A stretch of DNA of 37,094 bases from positions 1 through 37,094 of the forward strand of contig JAJRRC010000092.1 of the NCBI GenBank assembly GCA_024279865.1, read 5' to 3'. Below the pieces are notes generated by a model. The model was given only the letters and a program-made list of their open reading frames with translations. It was not told where the DNA came from and searched no databases. How positions within the stretch are numbered: the stretch's first letter is position 1; each line of letters starts with the position of its first letter. This document shows, in pieces, positions 7,902-14,724 of the stretch. The stretch is from Planctomycetota bacterium. GTDB taxonomy: Bacteria > Planctomycetota > Phycisphaerae > Phycisphaerales > Phycisphaeraceae. Made by a program: the position numbers and the translations under genes.

Positions 7902-8918
7902 TCAAGACTGGCGAATCAGCACCGCAGAAGCCATTTCCATCAAAAGCTGACGAGCAGAACTGTCTGGAATATTAGACAAGGCTTCGCGTGCTTCATTGAT
8001 CAATTGCTCAGCTCGGCGGGTGGCGTAGGCCACACTTTGCGTCTTGGCTAGCAAATCATGAATCGCGATGCCCTGCTCTAGGGTGGGAGTTGTGCCTTCG
8101 GTGGTATGAGCTTGTAGCAATTCTAAGAGCGTTTTGCGGGTTGCGTCATCAGCCACCTGGCGACAATGGATCAATGGCAAAGTCAGCTTGCCTTTTTGCA
8201 AGTCTCGCCCCAAGGTTTTGCCCACCGTGGCCTGCGAACCGGTGAGGTCCAGCAAATCATCGACAATCTGAAATGCCTGGCCTAGCTTGCGGCCATAGGT
8301 GTCCATGGCATCTTGCAAGATTAAATCACATCCATGCAACAAAGCCGCGACCCGACCACAAACCCCACACAAACTGGCGGTTTTACGGTCAATAATGTCA
8401 AAATAGGTTTTTTCGTCGAGGTCCCAATTTTCACGGTTGGCCAACTGAAGTAGTTCGCCTTCACAGACCACGTTGGTGGTCGAAGCAATCAGTCCCGCAA
8501 GTTCTTGGGAACCGAGGCTGCTGCACAAATGGTACGAATGGCTAATAAGGTAGTCGCCGAGCATCACGGCCGTCTCGTTGCCTCGTAGGGAATTGACGGT
8601 CTGCCCGCCCCGTCTCACCTGGGCTTCATCGAGAATGTCATCGTGAACCAACGTGGCCATGTGAATCATCTCAACGACGGTTGCCAAGACGCGATGACCC
8701 TTGGTCAGTGTTTGGCCATCAGGCGAAACCGCCATTGCGGCCACCAACACCAGCAACGGGCGTAAACGTTTACCCCGGTATCGCTCCACATGCGACACCA
8801 GCGTATTCACACAATCCAACGAGCTTTTCAATTCAGACGCAAAACAATCCTCCACCTTGGCCAATTCATCGGCAAGGCGTTGGCTGATCATTTCATCAAC
8901 AGGGGAAACCAATAACAT
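7902..8918 (-). CDS. ispB: Polyprenyl (all-trans) diphosphate synthase
   Basis: This prenyltransferase extends an allylic diphosphate with isopentenyl diphosphate to make the side chain of respiratory quinones. Key motifs are GKRLRP (near 50-55, substrate diphosphate), the first Asp-rich motif DDILDEAQVRRG (about residues 94-105), KTASL, and the second Asp-rich motif DDLLD preceded by GQAFQIV. Length (338) fits long-chain IspB/HepT-type enzymes; the chain length cannot be read from sequence alone, so the symbol is tentative. The ATG at 8916-8918 is used, and a TTG lies just before it. Gaps on both sides are about 240-290 nt without another gene. Confidence 0.9.
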   Translation of the reverse strand: MLLVSPVDEMISQRLADELAKVEDCFASELKSSLDCVNTLVSHVERYRGKRLRPLLVLVAAMAVSPDGQTLTKGHRVLATVVEMIHMATLVHDDILDEAQVRRGGQTVNSLRGNETAVMLGDYLISHSYHLCSSLGSQELAGLIASTTNVVCEGELLQLANRENWDLDEKTYFDIIDRKTASLCGVCGRVAALLHGCDLILQDAMDTYGRKLGQAFQIVDDLLDLTGSQATVGKTLGRDLQKGKLTLPLIHCRQVADDATRKTLLELLQAHTTEGTTPTLEQGIAIHDLLAKTQSVAYATRRAEQLINEAREALSNIPDSSARQLLMEMASAVLIRQS

Positions 8919-9103
8919 CAATCCATTCCAACCCAGTCCAGTTCAAAAGCATTCAGCCCGCTGATGGCGAAACCGATTCCAAAAACGAAACTCCAAACAC
9001 ATTGTAGCCCCAATAGGCCATCAATGCCCAATTTCTCACTTTACCAACTTTTTGACATTTCCAAAAAACCCTCCAGAAAAATTAGAAAACTTCTAAAAAC
9101 TGT

Positions 9104-9132
9104 TTGACAGAATCGCCTCTGGCGCGTAACGT
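9104..9132 (+). promoter_or_regulatory. Probable sigma-70-type promoter for the Ser/Thr kinase gene
   Basis: A perfect TTGACA (9104-9109) is followed after 17 nt by TAACGT (9127-9132), which keeps the TA....T positions of a -10 box. It would leave a leader of about 75 nt before the kinase ATG. Confidence 0.45.
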
Positions 9133-9212
9133 CCAAGGAAGGTCATGTTCTATAAATCGAGTAGGACACGCCAAGTGGAACGATATCACCTTTAAGTCAC
9201 GGACATTTTCTT

Positions 9213-10472
9213 ATGGCCGAAAGCCCCAAGCTCAGTCAAGACTCAATTGTCGGACGTCTGGTTGTCGAGCATGGCCTGTGCACCTCAGAAGATGTGGAAA
9301 AGTGCATCCGCCTTCGCCGCAAACAAAGCGAAGAGAGTGATCCAAACCAACACAGTCTCGCCAGCACCCTAGTCATCAAAGGCTGCGTCACCAAACGTCA
9401 ACTTGAGCGTCTGCGGCCGAAAATTGAAGAGTCCAAAACCACCCAACAAATCCCCGGCTATCAAGTCATCGAACGACTCGGAGCTGGGGCCATGGCCACC
9501 GTCTACAAAGCCAGACAACTCAGCTTGGACCGCATGGTCGCCATTAAAATTTTGCCACAAAAATTTACGAACAACCCTCAGTTCGTCGAACGCTTTTACC
9601 AAGAAGGCAAAGCTGCCGCCAAACTGAATCATCCGCACATCGTGCAAGCTTTTGACGTGGGTCAATCAGGTGAATACCACTATTTTGTCATGGAATATGT
9701 CAAAGGGCACACTGTCTATGACGATATTGTCAAAATGGGGAAATACCCCGAAGACCGGGCCATCCAGATCATTATTGAAACATCCAAAGCATTGGAGCAC
9801 GCTCACAAAGCGGGCTTTATCCATCGGGATGTCAAACCCAAAAATATCATGATCGCAAACGAAGATGGGACCACCAAACTCGCAGACATGGGACTGGCAC
9901 GAGCCATCAGTGACCGCGAAGCCGCCGAGGCTGAAAAGGGCGAAGCCTTCGGCACGCCTTACTACATCTCACCTGAACAGATTCGAGGAAAACAAGACAT
10001 TGATTTTCGAGCTGATATCTACAGCCTCGGCTGTACGTTCTATCACATGGTCACAGGCAAAGTTCCTTTTGACGGGCCCAATCCCTCGGCTGTCATGCAC
10101 AAGCATCTCAAGGAAGACGTGGTGCCCCCGGACCATCTCAACCCGTCACTCTCAGCAGGTATCGGCGAAGTAATCGAAGTTTGTATGGCCAAGGACCGAA
10201 AGAACCGATACACCTCAACCTCGGATTTGCTTCAGGACCTCGAAGCGCTCTGCAAAGGCGAACCACCCTTGCAGGCACGAAATCGATTTGACCTGCCCAC
10301 GCTTGCCGCGTTAGAAGCCACAGGCACCTCTGAAAGCCACGATGTCACTGCAGCCACCATCGAAGTCGATCAATCCTCTAAATCACCGCTGACCCGCCAA
10401 ATGTTGTTCTGGCTTGCCATCGGCGGATGGGTCATTGCTCTGGTCTTGTTGGTTTTGTGGATTGTGAGTTAA
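9213..10472 (+). CDS. Membrane-anchored Ser/Thr protein kinase with GspE-N-like leader domain
   Basis: This Hanks-type kinase has 419 residues. Residues about 10-75 form a helical domain of the kind found at the N-terminus of GspE/MshE ATPases (VGRLVVEHGLCTSEDVEKCI), a combination I associate with planctomycete kinases. The kinase domain (about 82-345) has the glycine loop GAGAMATVY, the VAIK lysine, catalytic HRDVKPKN, DMG in place of DFG, an activation loop with GTPYYISPEQ, and the GLY-like DIYSLG helix. A low-complexity juxtamembrane stretch leads to one C-terminal transmembrane helix (about 398-418), placing the kinase on the cytoplasmic side with almost nothing outside. The substrate is unknown. 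The gene appears monocistronic. Confidence 0.93.
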   Translation: MAESPKLSQDSIVGRLVVEHGLCTSEDVEKCIRLRRKQSEESDPNQHSLASTLVIKGCVTKRQLERLRPKIEESKTTQQIPGYQVIERLGAGAMATVYKARQLSLDRMVAIKILPQKFTNNPQFVERFYQEGKAAAKLNHPHIVQAFDVGQSGEYHYFVMEYVKGHTVYDDIVKMGKYPEDRAIQIIIETSKALEHAHKAGFIHRDVKPKNIMIANEDGTTKLADMGLARAISDREAAEAEKGEAFGTPYYISPEQIRGKQDIDFRADIYSLGCTFYHMVTGKVPFDGPNPSAVMHKHLKEDVVPPDHLNPSLSAGIGEVIEVCMAKDRKNRYTSTSDLLQDLEALCKGEPPLQARNRFDLPTLAALEATGTSESHDVTAATIEVDQSSKSPLTRQMLFWLAIGGWVIALVLLVLWIVS

Positions 10473-10548
10473 TTCTGCGGGTTGTCTGAAATTGGCAAAA
10501 AAACTGCAAACCAGTCCACGACCACATCTCTCAAAACGCCCGAAAAAA

Positions 10549-10863
10549 TCACACCAATTCGCAATCGGCCGCATGATCATGAATCAACTGCTCAAGGGGA
10601 TTGGCCTCCCATTTCCGAAAACCGTTGAGGTCCCGAGAAGAATAACAGACCATCGAGCCGTCGGCACCTTGCACCTTCACCACATTTTTGAAACGACAGG
10701 CACTCAGACAAACCGAAGGGTAAATATCCACGTCCCCACCATCCGCTTGAAGCTGATCGGCCACCATTTGCACCTGGTGATACAAATGGTCTGGCGTACA
10801 TCCTCGGCAAACAAAAAACCGTAATTTGTCTGAAGATATTTCTCTAAACCCTTTTCCTGCCAT
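10549..10863 (-). CDS. Thioredoxin-like (2Fe-2S) ferredoxin domain protein
   Basis: This is a small predicted electron carrier with a thioredoxin-like 2Fe-2S ferredoxin fold. Four candidate cluster cysteines follow the family spacing: CRGC near the N-terminus (after the strand LRFFV) and C-x3-C in VCLSACRFKN. The frame stays open upstream to 10995, but those 44 extra residues are Cys/Tyr/hydrophobic and unlike the family. I therefore place the start at the ATG 10861-10863 (MAGKGFREI), giving about 104 residues. No strong ribosome site is seen for either start. It converges with the kinase gene and diverges from citrate synthase. Its redox partner is unknown. Confidence 0.78.
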   Translation of the reverse strand: MAGKGFREISSDKLRFFVCRGCTPDHLYHQVQMVADQLQADGGDVDIYPSVCLSACRFKNVVKVQGADGSMVCYSSRDLNGFRKWEANPLEQLIHDHAADCELV

Positions 10864-11024
10864 GGGTTCATTATATCGGCATAAATATAAAATCACACAA
10901 TAAACACATGAAAAAGAATTTATTACAAAAACAACTCGCCAATCAGCAGTCTCGGGCTCACCCTCACGCGCCAACAAACCCCAAAACCTCGCCAATCTGG
11001 CAATAACGCACCTTGGAAGCCTGA

Positions 11025-11054
11025 TTGGAATATAAATGAAATTTATTCTATACT
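11025..11054 (+). promoter_or_regulatory. Possible promoter of the citrate synthase gene
   Basis: TTGGAA (11025-11030) and TATACT (11049-11054) are separated by 18 nt and lie about 50 nt before the ATG, within an AT-rich stretch. Confidence 0.4.
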
Positions 11055-11105
11055 GGCCTTGCTACAACAAAACTTGATCTAATTTAACCCACTGGCAGGA
11101 GCACT

Positions 11106-12398
11106 ATGACTACCACAGCAAGCAAAGCGGTCAAACTGGAACTGAGCGGCAAACCAATTGAAATGCCCATTATTGTCGGAACTGAAAACGAACATGCGTT
11201 GGATATTTCCAAACTCCGCGCACAAACAGGTTATATCACCATTGATGAAGCCTATGGCAATACGGGCTCATGCCAGTCTGCCATCACGTTCATTGATGGT
11301 GAAAAAGGAATCCTGCGATATCGCGGCATTCCCATTGAGCAACTCGCGGAGAACAGCACCTTCATCGAAACAGCACTGCTTCTGATCTACGGCGAACTGC
11401 CTAGCCAGGAACAACTCACCCGTTTCAAAGGTCTACTCACCGAGCACGAAATGCTCCATGAAGGCCTCCATAAAAGCTTTGATGGATTCCCCTCCAACGG
11501 ACACCCCATGGCCATCCTTTCAGCCATGATCAATGCCGTGAGCTGCTATCACCCTGACATGATGAAAATGGAAGACGCATCAACCTTTGAAATCGCCGCT
11601 GCACGGCTCATCTCCAAGGTTCGCACCATTGCCGCCGCGGCACACAATGCCTCCATCGGCCATCCACTGGTCTACCCACGACCTGACCTCAACTATTGCT
11701 CGAACTTCATGCACATGATGTTCGCCATCCCTTACAAGGACTATGAACCAGATCCAGAAATCATCTCCGCTCTGCGATTAATCCTTATCCTCCACGCAGA
11801 CCATGAACAGAACTGCTCCACCAGCACCGTCCGTATGGTAGCTTCCAGTGGTGCAAACCTCTTTGCAAGCTGCTCGGCTGGTGTCTGTGCACTATGGGGA
11901 CCCAAGCATGGTGGAGCCAATGTGGCGGTGCTGAACATGCTTCAGCGTATCCATGACCAAGGCATCCCCATGGAGAAATACCTCGAACGCGTTCGCAACA
12001 AAGAAGAACTGCTTTGGGGCTTTGGCCATCGCGTTTACAAGAGCTTTGATCCACGCGCAGCGATCCTCAAGAAAGCGGCTGACAAGGTCCTCGCCAAGCT
12101 CGGCGTGAAAGACCCACTGTTGGATATGGCCCGTAAACTCGAAGAAGTGGCCCTCAACGACAGCTACTTCATCGACCGCAACCTTTACCCCAACGTGGAC
12201 TTCTACTCAGGCATTATCCTCCGTGCGATGGGCATTCCGATAAACATGTTCACCGTCATGTTCTCCATCGGCCGCATGCCAGGCTGGATTGCTCACTGGA
12301 AAGAATCCTTCGACGCTCCCAACGGCCGCATTTGCCGCCCTCGCCAAGTCTACACCGGTGCAACCGCACGCGACTACGTGCCAATGAGCCAGCGATAA
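11106..12398 (+). CDS. gltA: Citrate synthase (type II)
   Basis: The enzyme condenses acetyl-CoA with oxaloacetate at the entry of the TCA cycle. The 430-residue protein matches the hexameric Gram-negative type, including the N-terminal beta-rich extension (GYITIDEAYGNTGSCQSAITF). Active-site His residues are in ADHEQNCSTSTVRM and in FGHRVYKSFDPRA, and the catalytic Asp is in the VDFYSGIILRAMGIP segment. Arginine-containing substrate motifs near GRMPGWIAHW and GRICRPRQVYTG complete the site. The ATG follows GGCAGGAGC, a good ribosome site. It is flanked by a promoter-like element and a strong terminator, so it is a single-gene transcript. Confidence 0.97.
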   Translation: MTTTASKAVKLELSGKPIEMPIIVGTENEHALDISKLRAQTGYITIDEAYGNTGSCQSAITFIDGEKGILRYRGIPIEQLAENSTFIETALLLIYGELPSQEQLTRFKGLLTEHEMLHEGLHKSFDGFPSNGHPMAILSAMINAVSCYHPDMMKMEDASTFEIAAARLISKVRTIAAAAHNASIGHPLVYPRPDLNYCSNFMHMMFAIPYKDYEPDPEIISALRLILILHADHEQNCSTSTVRMVASSGANLFASCSAGVCALWGPKHGGANVAVLNMLQRIHDQGIPMEKYLERVRNKEELLWGFGHRVYKSFDPRAAILKKAADKVLAKLGVKDPLLDMARKLEEVALNDSYFIDRNLYPNVDFYSGIILRAMGIPINMFTVMFSIGRMPGWIAHWKESFDAPNGRICRPRQVYTGATARDYVPMSQR

Positions 12399-12438
12399 AA
12401 CGCAAAGTCGTTCATCCTAAAAATAAAATAACCAAAAC

Positions 12439-12480
12439 AAGACACCGAAAAGCACACCCTGCTCTTCGGTGTCTTTGTTT
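12439..12480. terminator. Bidirectional terminator between gltA and tyrS
   Basis: GACACCGAA (12441-12449) pairs with TTCGGTGTC (12465-12473), with extra AGCA/TGCT pairing inside. The plus strand continues CTTTGTTT and the minus strand CTTGTTTTGG, so the hairpin can serve both convergent genes. Confidence 0.85.
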
Positions 12481-12541
12481 ATAGTCCAGCACCATTTTTT
12501 AGAATCGCCCCAAACCCTCTATGCTTTGCACAAGACAAATT

Positions 12542-13735
12542 TCACCGAAGTGCAACGCGACAAATTTTGCGTTTGCCAACCTTTAAAATAGGTTCGCCAG
12601 CAATCTCAACTTTGACCGTAGGCTCGACAAGCTTCTGACCATCAAACGTCACCGCACCCTGCGTCACCAGCCGACGCGCTTCAGAATTACTCGACGCAAA
12701 TCCCACTTGGCGAATCATGTCCAACAAACCCACCGGCGAACGATCCACAGGGCAAGTCTTCAAGTCCGTTGGCAACTGATGCTCACTAAAGCGACGGCGA
12801 AATTCTTCACTCGCTGCAGTGGCAGCATCCGCATCATAAAACGCTTCAACAATCACACGCCCCAAGACGTCCTTGGCCTCACGGGGGTGCGTCACTTGGC
12901 CATTGAGCAAACTCTTAATGCGATCTGCGGGCAAAGATGTCAGCAACGTGAAATAGTTTTCCATCAGTGCATCGGGAATGCTCATCACTTTGCCAAACAT
13001 CTCATTGGCATCGTCGGTCAGAGCAATGTAGTTGCCTTTGGACTTGCTCATTTTCTCGTGACCATCAAGACCCACAAGAATCGGCATCACCATGACCACC
13101 TGTTTTTCCTGGCCATCGCGTTCTTGGAGTTGTCGCCCCATCAGATTGTTAAATGTTTGATCGGTTCCGCCCAGTTCCACATCAGCTTTGATGACCACCG
13201 AGTCGTAGGCTTGCATCAGGGGATACATGAATTCACTGATCATGATTTCGGTATCTTGGGCCATCCGTTTTTTGAAGTTTTCACGATGCAGCATTTGCCC
13301 CACCGTCACTTGGCCAGTGAGCTTCAGCACGTCGGCAAAGGAGAGCTTGGCGAGCCATTGAGCGTTGTGCTGCACTTCGAGTTTTTCAGGATTGGTGTCC
13401 AGCACCTTGCCTGCCTGCTGTAGATAGGTCTGAGCATTGTCTGCGATGGCCTGTTCGCTGAGAACTGGACGGGTCACATCACGGCCGGTGGGATCACCAA
13501 TGCGTGCGGTGTAGTCGCCGATGATAAGGATTGCTTTGTGGCCTAGGTCTTGGAACTGCCTCATTTTCCGCAGGACGACGGTGTGTCCCAGATGGATATC
13601 TGGCGAGGTGGGGTCCATGCCCAGTTTAATCCGCAGTGGCCGTCCGGACTTCAGTTTGCGTGCAAGTTCTTCACGGCTATAGATATGTTCTGTGCCGCGT
13701 CCGAGGTCTTCTAAAATGGAGTCGATCTGTGTCAT
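12542..13735 (-). CDS. tyrS: Tyrosyl-tRNA synthetase
   Basis: This class I aminoacyl-tRNA synthetase charges tRNA-Tyr. It has the HIGH-type motif HLGH (about residue 49), a tyrosine-binding region with GGTDQTFN, and the KMSKSKGN motif (about residue 229). A C-terminal S4 RNA-binding domain (about 335-397; SNSEARRLVTQGAVTFDG) completes it. Its length of just under 400 residues and HLGH signature fit the longer TyrS subgroup. The ATG at 13733-13735 is used; a GTG lies directly before it, and the nearest purine-rich tract (GGGG) is very close to both. It converges on gltA and shares its terminator. Confidence 0.95.
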   Translation of the reverse strand: MTQIDSILEDLGRGTEHIYSREELARKLKSGRPLRIKLGMDPTSPDIHLGHTVVLRKMRQFQDLGHKAILIIGDYTARIGDPTGRDVTRPVLSEQAIADNAQTYLQQAGKVLDTNPEKLEVQHNAQWLAKLSFADVLKLTGQVTVGQMLHRENFKKRMAQDTEIMISEFMYPLMQAYDSVVIKADVELGGTDQTFNNLMGRQLQERDGQEKQVVMVMPILVGLDGHEKMSKSKGNYIALTDDANEMFGKVMSIPDALMENYFTLLTSLPADRIKSLLNGQVTHPREAKDVLGRVIVEAFYDADAATAASEEFRRRFSEHQLPTDLKTCPVDRSPVGLLDMIRQVGFASSNSEARRLVTQGAVTFDGQKLVEPTVKVEIAGEPILKVGKRKICRVALR

Positions 13736-13839
13736 CACCCCATGGTAACTAGGTTCAAGGATTGTGTCCTGTCCTGTTGCCGTATTCGGTCAATTTACAT
13801 GTCATCGCCCCGAGAATGAAGCCTCTGAGGACCTGTGAT

Positions 13840-13867
13840 TTGCCAGCAGAGACACAGGCGGTATAAT
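13840..13867 (+). promoter_or_regulatory. Promoter of the tRNA-Val gene
   Basis: TTGCCA (13840-13845) is followed after 16 nt by a perfect TATAAT (13862-13867). The element ends 47 nt before the mature tRNA 5' end, a suitable distance for a short precursor leader. Confidence 0.6.
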
Positions 13868-13914
13868 TCCGGACTACAAACCTTCAATCGCTTTGTGGTT
13901 GAGGGCAAAGTAAG

Positions 13915-13988
13915 GGGCCGTTGGCGCAGTTGGCTAGCGCGCGTCGTTGACATCGACGAGGTCACAAGTTCAAGTCTTGTACGGCCCA
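13915..13988 (+). tRNA. tRNA-Val (anticodon GAC)
   Basis: A full cloverleaf can be drawn. The acceptor stem is GGGCCGT/ACGGCCC, the D-stem GCGC/GCGC, and the anticodon stem CGTCG/CGACG encloses TTGACAT, giving anticodon GAC at 13949-13951. The T-arm is ACAAG/CTTGT around TTCAAGT, and the discriminator base is A at 13988. The 3' CCA is not encoded. It reads valine codons GUC and GUU. It has its own promoter and a terminator about 70 nt downstream. Confidence 0.95.
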
Positions 13989-14059
13989 TTGAAATCCGCT
14001 TGCACCAATCCGTATGACCGAGCAAGCGTCTGCAAAACCTTGCAGAGTAACGAACTAAG

Positions 14060-14090
14060 AGAATCGTCCAAAACGGGCGATTCTTTTTTC
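14060..14090. terminator. Terminator downstream of tRNA-Val
   Basis: AGAATCGTCC (14060-14069) pairs with GGGCGATTCT (14075-14084; one G-T pair) around a 5-nt loop and is followed by TTTTTT. The minus-strand copy also has a T-run, so it may stop the convergent SUI1-gene transcript too. Confidence 0.85.
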
Positions 14091-14137
14091 ATGTCCTTTG
14101 AATATCGGCCAGAGAGTAACCTATCACGTCACACGCC

Positions 14138-14491
14138 TTAACCGCCGGAGGCTTTGGCGGCATAGCCTTGTTCTTTTAATAGTTTCACAAGACGGTCGCG
14201 GTGGTCGCCTTGGATTTCGACATGGCCGTCTTTGGCGGACCCGCCTGCTGAGCAAAGATTTTTAAATTGCTTGGCTAGCTTGTTGAGGTCTGTTGCTTTG
14301 GGGTCGAGGCCAGTGATGACGGTGTTCCATTTGCCTTTGCGTTTTTCACGATGCACCCGTACTTGTTGGTCTTTGGGCAAACAAACGTTGCCATCTGTGC
14401 CGCGTGGACACGTACAGTCTGCAAGAGATTGCTCGCAAACGCTGCAAGTCACCGGACGTTCTAAGGATGTCCCATCAAATAAACCAGCCAT
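14138..14491 (-). CDS. yciH: SUI1/eIF1-like translation factor (YciH family)
   Basis: This 117-residue protein resembles bacterial YciH and eukaryotic eIF1, which act at the small ribosomal subunit during initiation; the bacterial role is less well defined. A short N-terminal zinc-ribbon-like stretch contains four Cys (CSVCEQSLADCTC, about residues 16-28). The SUI1 core follows from about residue 42: the basic segment RVHREKRKGKWNTVITGLD, then LAKQFKNLCSAGGSAKDGHVEIQGDH and a final helix. GCSAGG-type and EIQGDHR signatures are characteristic. The ribosome site before the ATG is weak. It lies downstream of ileS on the same strand, separated by 233 nt. Confidence 0.92.
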   Translation of the reverse strand: MAGLFDGTSLERPVTCSVCEQSLADCTCPRGTDGNVCLPKDQQVRVHREKRKGKWNTVITGLDPKATDLNKLAKQFKNLCSAGGSAKDGHVEIQGDHRDRLVKLLKEQGYAAKASGG

Positions 14492-14648
14492 TGGGATAGT
14501 TTAACCTTTTTCAATCAAGTTCGATGGCTGACAAAGTTACAAAACGCAGATCAGACCAATTGTGAAAATGACCACGATCAAAAAAACGATCAATCACGTA
14601 AAGGCCCTGATTCCAAGTGTCGCAAGTAATCAAGAATTCGACTCTTCA

Positions 14649-14679
14649 GCAGACTTCAGAGTTCGGCGTTGTGATCGCT
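14649..14679. repeat. Dispersed imperfect 31-nt repeat, copy 2
   Basis: This copy matches 1497-1527 at 24 of 31 positions with the core TCGGCGTTGTGAT. It lies in the gap between the SUI1 gene and ileS, which otherwise shows no recognisable signal. Confidence 0.55.
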
Positions 14680-14724
14680 GCAAAAAAACTTGCGATCTAG
14701 GGACAAATTCCAACGTGCAAAAAA

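Noticed and set aside
9127-9134. The octamer TAACGTCC shared by gene-free DNA at 9127, 19064 and 31452.
   Set aside because: At 9127 its first six bases form the -10 box of a promoter-like element, but at 19064 the orientation does not fit the neighbouring gene and at 31452 the upstream box is poor. Three hits of an 8-mer are only slightly above chance.
13795-14025. Minus-strand open frame with the peptide GRTRLELVTSS.
   Set aside because: It is a translation of the antisense of the tRNA-Val gene, a common annotation artefact.
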